Part shown: in pieces, positions 1 through 8,871 of the stretch
Position numbering within the stretch: position 1 is the first letter of the stretch
Layout of the letters: each line of letters opens with the position of its first letter
Assembly: GCA_903901015.1 (NCBI GenBank)
Contig: CAIUPH010000003.1
Coordinates: 1 to 59,707 of the forward strand
DNA from: Candidatus Bathyarchaeota archaeon
GTDB lineage: Archaea > Thermoproteota > Bathyarchaeia > Bathyarchaeales > Bathycorpusculaceae
Direction of reading: 5' to 3'
DNA length: 59,707 bases
The notes under the pieces: model-generated
What the model saw: the letters and a program-made list of their open reading frames with translations, nothing else
Database searches by the model: none
What the model was told of the DNA's origin: nothing
Translations under genes and position numbers: made by a program

Positions 1-456
1 CAGATTACTGTTTCATCAGGAACCGCTGTTTTCTTCTGGATGTACACTGAAAACGGCATAGATTACCAAGCTAAAGGGTTACAGATGGCCTTCCAAAACA
101 ATGTGTTAACCTCCATGACAGATGGCTACTTCTTGTTCACGGTGGGAAGCACCAGATTGGATGTTTCCCAGGAACAGGCAGTAACTATCGCTGAAAACTA
201 TGTCAAAACCTTAACATGGAACATCGAAGGCAAACAAGTATCCAACTTCACCGTAGCACACCCGCCCCTATCCATCCAAATGGTGCCCCATACACGCGGC
301 AATTCAGTAGCGCTGATTCCCTACTGGTACGTTGAAATGCAACTTGGAAGTATATACGTGGGGGGCATAAACGAGGTTACAGTGGGCATCTACGCTGACA
401 CGAATCAAGTGGCAGACGTGCAGATGCTAAGCACCAGCGCCGGAACAGAAACATAG
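1..456 (+). CDS. C-terminal part of a secreted or membrane protein
   Basis: The frame is open from the first base of the window, so the true start lies to the left and only about 151 residues are visible. The sequence is soluble, rich in Thr, Val, Gln and Tyr, with no membrane segment in the visible part. It has the look of an extracytoplasmic domain: an acidic stretch predicting a helix (SQEQAVTIAENYVKTL) followed by beta-rich segments, reminiscent of PepSY-like propeptide domains, but I cannot assign a family. It ends about 45 bases before the convergent sugar-nucleotide operon. Confidence 0.6.
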   Translation, partial: QITVSSGTAVFFWMYTENGIDYQAKGLQMAFQNNVLTSMTDGYFLFTVGSTRLDVSQEQAVTIAENYVKTLTWNIEGKQVSNFTVAHPPLSIQMVPHTRGNSVALIPYWYVEMQLGSIYVGGINEVTVGIYADTNQVADVQMLSTSAGTET

Positions 457-502
457 CATAAAATCCAAAGCTTCACGTCGCAACGAGCGGTTTAACCATA
501 CT

Positions 503-1780
503 CTACTTTTTTTGTTTTATTTTGCAGTCCTGTTTTAGTAACGCGATGCTGTTTGCGGGTAAGTCTTTTTCCACCATGAAGTTGGCTCCAACCCACGTAT
601 TCGCACCCACCTTCACACCTGGCATGAACAGCGACTTTATCCCGGTCTTCACGTTGTCGCCCAACACCGCTCCGAGTTTTCGTCTGCCAGTGTTTACGAC
701 TTGGTCTTTAACCATCATTTTGATTAAGCCTGCGTCGAATCGGTAGTTCGCCATTATTGTACCTGCGCCCAAGTTGCATTTTTCGCCAAGAATGCTGTCG
801 CCAACATACGAGAGGTGTCCCGCATGGGTTCCGTCCATGAGGATGCTATTCTTGATTTCACAGCCGTTGCCGACCCGTGTTTTTTTGCCAAGGCTTGTGC
901 CTGCCCGAATGTAGCAGTTGGGTCCGACGTCTGCTTCTTCGTCTATGAAGACGGGCCCTTCGATATATGCACCCGAGCGAACCCGCGCGGACTCAGCCAC
1001 CGTGACGGGGCCAATCAGGTGTGCACCCTGCTCGACTGTTCCCAACACTTTGTGGTCCATGCGTTTTAGCGCCCAAACGTTGGCATCGAGCAAATCCCAT
1101 GGCCTGCCCACATCAAACCAGTCGTCATTGCTGAGTTGCGCTGCCAAAACCGTCTTGCCCTCAGTTGCAAGCATGGTTATGGCGTCGGTGAGTTCCCATT
1201 CGCCGCGGACTGAAGCTTTGGTCTTTTTGATTTTGCCGAAGACCTCTTTTGAGAAAGCATAGATTCCTGCGTTAGCCAAGTTCGAGGGAGCTTTTCCCGC
1301 GGCTGGTTTCTCGACTATGCGTTTAACTTTTTTTTCTGCATCCAGTTCGATGATTCCGTAGCTTTCAGGCTTATCCACTGGGACAACGCCCATGACCGCG
1401 GCTGTTTTTCCCCTCTTAAACTGGTCTAAAACTTGCTTCACGGAGTCTTGACCGAACAGTAAATCCCCGTAGATTAATACGAAATCCCCATCCACATACG
1501 GCTCAGCGACTTCGGCAGCGTTGCCAGTGCCCAAAATCGCTTTTTGCTCCACATAACTCAGCTGTAAGCCGAGTTTTTCGCCGTCTCCAAAATAGCTGCG
1601 GATGGATTCGCCCATATAGTGTGTAACGATTATTGCCTCGTCAATTCCCGCCCTCTTTACTGCTTCTAGACAGAACTGCAGAATCGGTTTTCCACCGACT
1701 TTAATGAGGTGCTTGGGACGCGTCGCCGTTATTGGCAATAGCCTGACGCCTTCGCCAGCCGCTAAAAGAACCGCTTTCAT
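503..1780 (-). CDS. Bifunctional sugar-1-phosphate nucleotidylyltransferase/hexapeptide acyltransferase (GlmU/RmlA-like)
   Basis: Start chosen at the ATG giving MKAVLLAAGEG; the frame extends 45 codons further but those overlap the upstream gene and lack family similarity. Residues 1-230 form a nucleotidyltransferase domain with the signature LAAGEGVRLLPITATRPK and a VGGKPIL segment. Residues 250-400 are left-handed beta-helix hexapeptide repeats (IGPVTVAE, VGPNCYIRAG, LGAGTIMANYRF). Proteins of this layout make UDP-GlcNAc or dTDP/UDP-glucose type precursors for archaeal glycans; the exact sugar cannot be read from sequence. The start codon overlaps the stop of the phosphomutase gene as ATGA, so the two are translationally coupled. 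Confidence 0.9.
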   Translation of the reverse strand: MKAVLLAAGEGVRLLPITATRPKHLIKVGGKPILQFCLEAVKRAGIDEAIIVTHYMGESIRSYFGDGEKLGLQLSYVEQKAILGTGNAAEVAEPYVDGDFVLIYGDLLFGQDSVKQVLDQFKRGKTAAVMGVVPVDKPESYGIIELDAEKKVKRIVEKPAAGKAPSNLANAGIYAFSKEVFGKIKKTKASVRGEWELTDAITMLATEGKTVLAAQLSNDDWFDVGRPWDLLDANVWALKRMDHKVLGTVEQGAHLIGPVTVAESARVRSGAYIEGPVFIDEEADVGPNCYIRAGTSLGKKTRVGNGCEIKNSILMDGTHAGHLSYVGDSILGEKCNLGAGTIMANYRFDAGLIKMMVKDQVVNTGRRKLGAVLGDNVKTGIKSLFMPGVKVGANTWVGANFMVEKDLPANSIALLKQDCKIKQKK

Positions 1781-3141
1781 TTTTGTTGTGCCTCGATTTG
1801 TTTGTGTATTAGTGCTGTTACCTTTTGGGTTATATCTTTTGCCGCCTGCGAGGATTCGCCTTCGACGGTTAAGCGGATAAGCGGCTCCGTGCCCGACGCC
1901 CGAACCAGCAACCAACCGTTCTTGAGGGCTAAGCGTACGCCGTCGACCGTGGAGAAATCTGTGTAAGCTGGAAATTCTGTTTTCAAAACGCCGCCCAATT
2001 TTTCCACTAACTTGTATTTTTGCTCGTTTTTGCAGGCGATGTTTTCCCGCATCGTAATGTATTCGGGCATTTCACGGATGAACTCGGAGACGCTCTTGCC
2101 TTCCGTTTCTAGTGCCGCAAGGAATAAAGCAGCAGAAAGTGGTCCATCGGGGCATAGATGCTGTTGTGGATGCACCCAAGCGCCGCAGGGTTCGCCTCCG
2201 AAAACGGCGCCGTCGCGTTTTATGGCTTCAGAAACGTAAATGTCCCCAACTCGTGTGCGAACAACCCTGCCGCCGAATTTTTCAGCCATGGTTTCAACAC
2301 ACATCGAAGCCTCAACGTTAGTAACTACGATTCCGCCGCCGCTACGCTTCAATGCGAAAGCACCATAAGCCGCCAAGGAACGGTCAAAATTAACAAAAAC
2401 ACCGTTCTCATCGACAAACGCCACTCGGTCAGCGTCGCCGTCGAAGGCAACACCTACGTCTGCATGGAGCGTTTTCACTGTTTTTGCCAAGTCCTGCAGG
2501 GATTCGGCGGTGGGTTCAGATTTTCTGGCTGGAAAGAACCCGTCTGGCTGCGCGTTTAGCGCGGTTACTTTGCAGCCTAAGGCTTTAAGCAACCTTGGAG
2601 CAACGCTGAAAGCAGCGCCGCATCCTGGGTCAACAACGACGTTCCACCGTTTTTTCAGGACCACAGCTTTCTGCGCCATCGTCAGGTAGAATTGGCTTGC
2701 ATCTATGAGTGTGGTTTTGCCGAGGCTACGCCAATCCGCCAAAACAAAGTTTCCGTCAGCTACGATTTTTTCCACGGCAGCCTGGTCTTGGTCGGTGTAG
2801 GATAAGCTGTCGCCGTTGAACACTTTTATGCCGTTGTACTGTGGCGGATTATGAGAAGCAGTAAGCATGAACGCCACGTCAGCGCCCAACGCTTTAGCCG
2901 CGTAAGCCAGAACAGGCGTCGGCACTATGCCCGCTAGCAGAACATCGGTGCCTGTAGAGAGTAAGCCTGAAACCAATGCAGCCTCAAGCATGCTGCCTGT
3001 AACCCTTGTGTCTCTTGCAACAACGGCTTTTTTGGCTTTGGCGTGAGTCGCGACTGCTAAAGCAACCTTGCAAACCAGAATTGGAGTTAAATCGATGTTT
3101 ACTAAACCCCGAACGCCTGAACTGCCGAACAGTTTACCCAT
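1777..3141 (-). CDS. Phosphoglucosamine/phosphomannomutase family protein
   Basis: Alpha-D-phosphohexomutase of 454 residues. It starts at MGKLFGSSGVRG, the usual N-terminus of archaeal GlmM-type enzymes; the longer frame upstream (43 codons) has no family character. The catalytic phosphoserine loop TASHNPPQYNGIK, the metal loop FDGDADR, the sugar-binding GGEPCG motif and the phosphate-binding RASGTEPLIR are all present. It interconverts hexose or hexosamine 6-phosphate and 1-phosphate and would supply the nucleotidylyltransferase encoded just downstream with a 4-base ATGA overlap. Substrate choice (glucosamine, mannose or glucose) is not settled by these motifs. Confidence 0.92.
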   Translation of the reverse strand: MGKLFGSSGVRGLVNIDLTPILVCKVALAVATHAKAKKAVVARDTRVTGSMLEAALVSGLLSTGTDVLLAGIVPTPVLAYAAKALGADVAFMLTASHNPPQYNGIKVFNGDSLSYTDQDQAAVEKIVADGNFVLADWRSLGKTTLIDASQFYLTMAQKAVVLKKRWNVVVDPGCGAAFSVAPRLLKALGCKVTALNAQPDGFFPARKSEPTAESLQDLAKTVKTLHADVGVAFDGDADRVAFVDENGVFVNFDRSLAAYGAFALKRSGGGIVVTNVEASMCVETMAEKFGGRVVRTRVGDIYVSEAIKRDGAVFGGEPCGAWVHPQQHLCPDGPLSAALFLAALETEGKSVSEFIREMPEYITMRENIACKNEQKYKLVEKLGGVLKTEFPAYTDFSTVDGVRLALKNGWLLVRASGTEPLIRLTVEGESSQAAKDITQKVTALIHKQIEAQQK

Positions 3142-3211
3142 CCATACGCACCTGTAAGTTACGGTTACCTGCATGGTAGGGGTTTGTTGCTTAAAATAAT
3201 TTGGCATCCAG

Positions 3212-4297
3212 CTAAACATAATTTCTAAGAAAAGCGGATAATTTTTCCTTGGTCGGATGCAGCCCATCTGGGTCTAAGAGGTAGCATGCGGCAACAGCGT
3301 TAGCCAACGTCAAACGGCACTCATCAGAGAGCCCGTTGTGGTCGCCCATAATGTTGCCTGCGCACCAAGCATCGCCAGCGCCAGTGGCACGCAAAACTTT
3401 AACCTTAAACGCTGGAACCACAACCTCATGTTTGCCCTTTAAGGTGGCGGAGAACTCGGTGGTGTGCAAATCGATTCGTGAAGGCAAACGTTTAGCCAAA
3501 ATTCGCGCTGCATCCATCGCCAACTCAGCGAAACCCAAACTCGCCCGCTTCACCTTCAAGCCTCCATCAAGCAAGCTTGCGTATGTGATGGCTTCGTTCT
3601 CGTTTAAGCTTAAAATATCGACTTTACCTGTTTTCAGAATCTTATCCATCAAACCAGCGATTCCCACAGCATTCGGGGTTGGGTCTGCCGTATCAAAGTA
3701 AGTTTTGCTTTTGCCCTTCATTTTTGCCCGCTCAAAAATGGTTTTCGCAAGTTCGGTACCGAATTTTAAGGTGCCAGCCCAGTTGAACAGGCAAACGTAA
3801 TCCGCGTCTTCGATGAGTGCATAGTCGGTTTCATCAAGGTTCGCAGGTCCAAAGTCTGATAGCGCACCTAAATCCCGCAGCATAACGTTGGTTTTCCCGG
3901 TTCCGTTTTTGAATTCCAAAGCCGTTGTTATAGATGCTTTGCCACTTGTTTTTATGTGGGATGTATCGATTGGCGTGTTTTTGAAATGGTATCTGATTTG
4001 TTGCAATCCGAACTCGCTCGTGCAAACAATAGGCGCAACCTCGGCGCCTAAACGTACTAAGGCTGATGCGACGTTGACTGCGTTTCCGCCCGTCAGGTCT
4101 GTTTGGGGGATTCCGTCGATGCTGCCACCCTTTCGCTTAGCCACATTCGCCACAAACGCTGAGAATTCAGCTGTGTCCCAATCGAGGTTTATGAGTCGAT
4201 CGAGAAAAAAATCTGGCAACACAATCACTTTGCAGTCTTTTTGATAGGGTTTCTGTAGGAAACTCTGCAGTTCAGTTTTGTATTCTGCTAACAACAT
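3212..4297 (-). CDS. PfkB/ribokinase-family sugar kinase
   Basis: 361-residue carbohydrate kinase. The PfkB C-terminal signature is present as LRATGAGDAWCAGN, containing the catalytic Asp, and the N-terminal GGNAVNVASALVRLG motif resembles the family substrate-binding glycine region. It is first in a minus-strand operon ahead of the phosphohexomutase (about 70 bases gap) and the nucleotidylyltransferase, so a role in making a hexose phosphate for nucleotide-sugar synthesis is reasonable. Many PfkB proteins act on nucleosides or ADP-dependent substrates, so the substrate is open. It is divergent, by 46 bases, from the small membrane protein gene. Confidence 0.85.
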   Translation of the reverse strand: MLLAEYKTELQSFLQKPYQKDCKVIVLPDFFLDRLINLDWDTAEFSAFVANVAKRKGGSIDGIPQTDLTGGNAVNVASALVRLGAEVAPIVCTSEFGLQQIRYHFKNTPIDTSHIKTSGKASITTALEFKNGTGKTNVMLRDLGALSDFGPANLDETDYALIEDADYVCLFNWAGTLKFGTELAKTIFERAKMKGKSKTYFDTADPTPNAVGIAGLMDKILKTGKVDILSLNENEAITYASLLDGGLKVKRASLGFAELAMDAARILAKRLPSRIDLHTTEFSATLKGKHEVVVPAFKVKVLRATGAGDAWCAGNIMGDHNGLSDECRLTLANAVAACYLLDPDGLHPTKEKLSAFLRNYV

Positions 4298-4343
4298 TGG
4301 GAGGCTCCTTAAGAGTGTAATTCCAAAAAGCTAAAATAACCTT

Positions 4344-4616
4344 TTGTTAGAGTATGGACTCATAATACTTGAAGAGTGGAAGGGAAATTTGCAGTTCAAA
4401 ACAGAGGTCAGCCTGTTATTGTTGGCAATTACACTTTTTGCGGTAGCCATGTTCTTCTACTCGTACCAAAGCGACATCGGTGAAAGCGCAACTAAAACCC
4501 TAAGTTTAGCTTATCCATACCGGGGAATCGCATTGGCGTTCGTGGGTTTCGGCTCAGTCTCCATGGTTACAGCATCGATTTCTTACTCGAAGAAAAACAA
4601 GAATATCATGTATTAA
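4344..4616 (+). CDS. Small two-span membrane protein
   Basis: About 75-90 residues with two hydrophobic segments (LLLLAITLFAVAMFFY and GIALAFVGFGSVSMVTA) and a Lys/Asn-rich C-terminal end. No family recognised. No ATG is available: TTG at 4344 is the first start, and TTG at 4389 is an alternative preceded by a GGAAGGGA purine tract. It is divergent from the PfkB kinase and convergent with the prepilin peptidase, 7 bases away. The clear hydrophobic pattern supports a real gene, but the function is unknown. Confidence 0.55.
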   Translation: MLEYGLIILEEWKGNLQFKTEVSLLLLAITLFAVAMFFYSYQSDIGESATKTLSLAYPYRGIALAFVGFGSVSMVTASISYSKKNKNIMY

Positions 4617-4623
4617 CACCGCT

Positions 4624-5445
4624 TTAGGCGCCGAGAACAAGTCGAACCAGCAACCACACGAAATCGCCAAGCAATAACGCCGCCATTAAACCCAATGTTA
4701 CGAAAATCAGCATCGGCAAGCCAGGCGTTGCCCAAACGTAACCGTCGATTTTACCTTCATCAGCCGCTTTAGATAAGCGTTCAACGATTTTTTCGCGTCC
4801 CTCATCACGAGGCACAACAACTAGTTTGCGCTTCAAACTGATGAATTGGTCATTGTCAGCGATGTCTTCCATCGGGAAAATATGCCATTTTGCTTTAACG
4901 CAGGACACAGTCATCTTGTAGCCGGTAATTAGAACCAGAAACTTTTTACCAATTGATTCGGATGCGAGTGTTCCCTGAAACATTTTGGTTTTGGTTTTTT
5001 GGTGCCAGACTACGTTGCGCAGAATCATGTAGATGCCGCTTGCCGCCGCGAACAGGACAGCGTTGCCGAAGATTGTTATTGGAAATATGATTTGAGAAGT
5101 CGGCGAGGTTGCCAATATGGGCTTTAACAATGCTAAGGGGGCAAATGGCATGGCGAGGGCGATGCACATGAGGGCTTTGGAGTCTGCGCCGCCGAAGCCA
5201 CCCGCGTAGAACAGCAGAAGCGCCAGCCCCGCGGTTACGCCAAAACATAAGCCGTACAAGGGTAGCTGTGAAGGTTCAAACAAAAGCAGTTCAGCCAAGG
5301 TCAAGGCGAGTGCTATTGGCGCGTAGACTACCCAGACGCGGTTGCTGACTTCGCGGCTTTTGTAGTCTCTCCATGAAGAGTAGACTAGGACGATTAACGA
5401 AACCGCTATGCTTGCCCCTATCAGGATGGATTGGAGTGTTTGAAT
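4624..5445 (-). CDS. Class III prepilin peptidase (A24 family), probable non-ATG start
   Basis: Membrane aspartic protease that trims archaeal pilin signal peptides. The second catalytic Asp is in GGFGGADSKALM. The first Asp motif, RDYKSREVSNRVW, lies upstream of the first standard start (TTG at 5304), so the gene must begin earlier. The frame is open to 5493, but it contains no ATG, GTG or TTG before 5304. ATT at 5445 is preceded by AAAGGTG at good spacing and gives 273 residues with a full first membrane helix. A one-base indel joining an ATG at 5479 is the alternative. It lies at the 3' end of the pilus-like operon, about 108 bases after the large surface protein, and probably processes its neighbours. 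Confidence 0.85.
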   Translation of the reverse strand: MQTLQSILIGASIAVSLIVLVYSSWRDYKSREVSNRVWVVYAPIALALTLAELLLFEPSQLPLYGLCFGVTAGLALLLFYAGGFGGADSKALMCIALAMPFAPLALLKPILATSPTSQIIFPITIFGNAVLFAAASGIYMILRNVVWHQKTKTKMFQGTLASESIGKKFLVLITGYKMTVSCVKAKWHIFPMEDIADNDQFISLKRKLVVVPRDEGREKIVERLSKAADEGKIDGYVWATPGLPMLIFVTLGLMAALLLGDFVWLLVRLVLGA

Positions 5446-5553
5446 TGATGGTGCACCTTTAGCTGTTGCTGAGTAGCATGTTGAAGACTTAGGCTAATAA
5501 GATTTTGTTGGTAATTGCAGCACTGCACAAACCAAAAGGGAATATTTGGGAGC

Positions 5554-8500
5554 TTAGCTTTTTGCAGTTACCGTCAACGTAGGCGGGTACTCAGCCAATA
5601 TCCAAAGACCCATCGGCGTGGTTCCATCGTACAGACTGCACAGCGACGTTGTGCCATCGAACGTTACCACGGCGCCCTGCCAAGTAATGTCGTAGGCATA
5701 GGCGAATTGAACCTGCCTCAAATCTACAGGAAGCAACTCGATGAGCGGGCTGTTAGCAGTCACGTTTAAGGAGCCTGTGGGCTGCCCAGCAATTGAATCG
5801 AGCGCGTAGAGCCTTTGGTTATCGTTATCAGTAAACATTATTCCAGCACCCTTTCCACTGCCTGAAATGAATTGGCTAAAATGATGCGGCGTCCAACCAC
5901 TGATTGTAGAGTTAAAGAATGCCGCGGTGCCGTTTTGAAGGGTTGGGAACCCAGCGAAAGTGCCGTTTTCAGTTTGTGTTTGCACCGAGGGTAAAGTGGT
6001 TGTAAGTTGGATTGGACATAGATCTGTGATGGAACGCGTCTGGGTTGAATTGATGAACATTATTCTCAGCTGGTAGGTGTAATATGTTGCGTTTGCGGGT
6101 AAAGTTAGGATTATGTTTGCGTACAGGTTAGGGGAACCTGTTGGTCCGTTGTTCCACTCTGCTTCCTGCTCCACAATGTCTCTGACTATGCCATTCTGGA
6201 TGACGTATGCGGCTCCAGCGCCGTAAGTGCTTGCCTGCTGGTTAATGCGCATGAAAGTGGCCGTACTAGAATTGCCCGATCCCGTTACGGTAGCCTTAAC
6301 GTTAAAGTTTCCGAAAAGAAGAGTAACATTGCCGTTGGTAAGAGTTGAGGCATTAGAATTATCGTTAACGAAGTATCTGTTGGTAAATGCCATGGGCGTC
6401 TGGGTTGCTACGTCACTGCCGTCCCACCAAACCGTAAAGTCGGTGACTCTACCGTTCAAAAGGAAAACAATCATCTGGCGGTTGCCAAAAACCGTGGAGT
6501 TACTCGTCAAGCCCAGCGGAATTTGGTAGTTGGATGCCCAATCTTCAATTTGGAAAGGAACCTGCTGGTTTATGCCGTTTATGGTTTCGTTTACGTGGAT
6601 TGCCTTGACTGGGATAGGCGGGATGGGCAGAGTTTGGGTGGTTGTCTGGATGTTTTGTCCCAGCCAGCGCATGGTGCCGTTCTGCAGGAGCTCAAGGGTG
6701 AATGTGGATTGCTGCAGGTTAAGCAGATAGCTTATGTCGGGTTCATCCTGCAGGTAGACTGAGTCGATGTTCCAGCTGTCCGACGTTGGGTCTGTCGCGT
6801 CGTTGCTTCCAACAAAGCGTATTGTAAGTGTCGGTGAATCAATGTATGCTGCGAGGGAAGCGTTGTTGAAGTAGTTTGGCGCAAGGGTAGTTAGATACTG
6901 CCATGAACCTCCATGATACACCTGCACAACTAATGGTTCCCCGCTGAAACTGCCAGTTTTTATGCATAAATCCTGTCGAAGATTTGAAGCGTTAACGTTT
7001 AAACATTGCTCCTGAAGGTTAAGGGCATAATTTGTAAACTGCGAGGTAAACTGTGCCAAATCCAGTTTCAAATCAAACTGGGCTGCTGTAGTGTTGAAGA
7101 CCGTTACTTTTAGTTTCCAATAGTTTGTGCTGTTTCTGAAGTTAGTTGGGTTTTGAGTAATTGTTTGGGTTTGACCATTGTCACTTGCGCCCAAAGAAGT
7201 AGAAATGTAACCGTCTTCACCGACTGTTGGATAACGATTAGTGCCACCGTAATTGTACAGTTGAAAAATGCAGCTTGATGTTCCAGCAGTTACGGAGCTA
7301 TCAACTGCCCAGGTTAACTGTTGCCAATTAATCAAGTCAGATGAACCTGTAAATTCTGCTTGAACGGTATATTGTGTAGCTGTCGTGTATGTGCAGTTAA
7401 CGCTGTATTTTCTGTTGGAGTCTGGGTTTAGGTTGTTGTCTGGGTTTGACCAGTTGCCGAATGTTCGTGAATCAGAATAACCCTGGTTTGTGCTGCCTCC
7501 GTCATAGAACAGGTACACGTTGCCTGATCCAGTGTCAGCCCAAGCTACTAAAATGTAATTTGTGTTTGCGCTTAAAACTGGTTTAGGGTCGGTGAACGTG
7601 AAAGTGAGCCATCCGTTAAACCCGTTGCCGATTATCTGGGCATTAGAGTTTGCAACAAGACTGTTATCCGAAGCTAGGTAAATTGCGACTTTTACGTTGC
7701 GGTTATTGGCACTTGAGGAAACAGCTGCTGATATGGATTGGATTTGCCCTCCTGTGGTTGTCGTATATAGGGCGCCTGTAATTCTGCCTTCGATAGTTTG
7801 AGTTTGAGTGCCTTTAGTTGAATAGCCCAAAGTGGCTGTTTGGGCTGAAAAAGCAGATGGGTAGGAGTGAAGCTGCAGGTAACTGGAATCATTGGCACAT
7901 GTGTCGGCTGTGATGTTGCCTGAACTTTGAGCAATCGTTGTTGAACCAGCCAAGTTACAGATTAGCGGATAGTAATTGATGCTGGCAAGTCCATATGCCT
8001 GCTCTGTTAAAGTGTCATATGTGCTGTCTGGTCCTTGCTGCTGAGCGTTAAAGTTGCTGTGGGTTCCCAAAACGTTCAGGTTAGCCGTGTCAACGTAATC
8101 TGAGCCAGTTTGAAATGCGCTGCTGTTCCACGCAATCGTCGAAGTAAACTGGCTAAACGACGACGCTAAAACTGAGAGACCGCGGGTATCCTCAACCTGA
8201 ACCACGTAAGAGTTGTTCGATACTCCTTGGGGAAGATCAACCGTGTAGGTTCCGTCTCCATGAGACACTATGTTGGTCGGCACCGAGAAATCCCAAGTTA
8301 AATTCCCGTACGCATACTTGTAGAACTTTATGTTGTCGGGTCCCAGATTTATCAATGGTTCACCGTTATCTGTCAACACTTTAAATTGAGCTTGTGTTGG
8401 TGAGCTAGCGTTCGTCACTTGCACTTCTAATCGGCTTGACGCAGAGTAGCTGATGCCCGTAATGCCCAAGCCGTTCAAGTCGTAGGTGACGCTCATGTTG

Positions 8501-8871
8501 CCTTGGCTGTAACTGTCATTCATAAACCAGTTGACTTTAAGTGCCGGAGCAGAAGTATTCATCGACAACCCCCAATCGGGCTTAATTGAACCCACATTCG
8601 GCAAACTATGGGTAAGATAATTTGAAGCCAATTGCTGGGCATAAGTCACGTTACCCGTAACTCTTAAAACTGAACCGTAGTAACCCACTGTGAAACCTAA
8701 AAGCTGCTTAATTGCTTGATTGGTTTCATCTACCGCGCTTAGGATTTGGGGTTGCGCTTGAACTGGACTGTAACGTATTGCGGAATAGGTTGTCATTACT
8801 GCAGCAATCAATACTACAGCGACGAGTAGTGCGGCTATTATTGAAAATTGACCTTTATTGTTCAATTTCAT
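5554..8871 (-). CDS. Large pilin-like surface protein with class III-type N-terminus
   Basis: 1105 residues. The N-terminus MKLNNKGQFSIIAALLVAV has a short basic leader, Gly before Gln as a likely prepilin cleavage site, then a single hydrophobic helix, as in archaeal type IV pilins. The remainder is Ser/Thr/Asn/Gln-rich beta-type sequence with many N-glycosylation sequons. Its length far exceeds usual pilins (100-200 residues), so it is better seen as a surface adhesin displayed through the pilin route. Its ATG overlaps the stop of the preceding gene (ATGA). Ligand and fold are unknown; Trp/Tyr-rich stretches around residues 380-640 might be carbohydrate-binding jelly-roll domains (inference). 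Confidence 0.8.
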   Translation of the reverse strand: MKLNNKGQFSIIAALLVAVVLIAAVMTTYSAIRYSPVQAQPQILSAVDETNQAIKQLLGFTVGYYGSVLRVTGNVTYAQQLASNYLTHSLPNVGSIKPDWGLSMNTSAPALKVNWFMNDSYSQGNMSVTYDLNGLGITGISYSASSRLEVQVTNASSPTQAQFKVLTDNGEPLINLGPDNIKFYKYAYGNLTWDFSVPTNIVSHGDGTYTVDLPQGVSNNSYVVQVEDTRGLSVLASSFSQFTSTIAWNSSAFQTGSDYVDTANLNVLGTHSNFNAQQQGPDSTYDTLTEQAYGLASINYYPLICNLAGSTTIAQSSGNITADTCANDSSYLQLHSYPSAFSAQTATLGYSTKGTQTQTIEGRITGALYTTTTGGQIQSISAAVSSSANNRNVKVAIYLASDNSLVANSNAQIIGNGFNGWLTFTFTDPKPVLSANTNYILVAWADTGSGNVYLFYDGGSTNQGYSDSRTFGNWSNPDNNLNPDSNRKYSVNCTYTTATQYTVQAEFTGSSDLINWQQLTWAVDSSVTAGTSSCIFQLYNYGGTNRYPTVGEDGYISTSLGASDNGQTQTITQNPTNFRNSTNYWKLKVTVFNTTAAQFDLKLDLAQFTSQFTNYALNLQEQCLNVNASNLRQDLCIKTGSFSGEPLVVQVYHGGSWQYLTTLAPNYFNNASLAAYIDSPTLTIRFVGSNDATDPTSDSWNIDSVYLQDEPDISYLLNLQQSTFTLELLQNGTMRWLGQNIQTTTQTLPIPPIPVKAIHVNETINGINQQVPFQIEDWASNYQIPLGLTSNSTVFGNRQMIVFLLNGRVTDFTVWWDGSDVATQTPMAFTNRYFVNDNSNASTLTNGNVTLLFGNFNVKATVTGSGNSSTATFMRINQQASTYGAGAAYVIQNGIVRDIVEQEAEWNNGPTGSPNLYANIILTLPANATYYTYQLRIMFINSTQTRSITDLCPIQLTTTLPSVQTQTENGTFAGFPTLQNGTAAFFNSTISGWTPHHFSQFISGSGKGAGIMFTDNDNQRLYALDSIAGQPTGSLNVTANSPLIELLPVDLRQVQFAYAYDITWQGAVVTFDGTTSLCSLYDGTTPMGLWILAEYPPTLTVTAKS

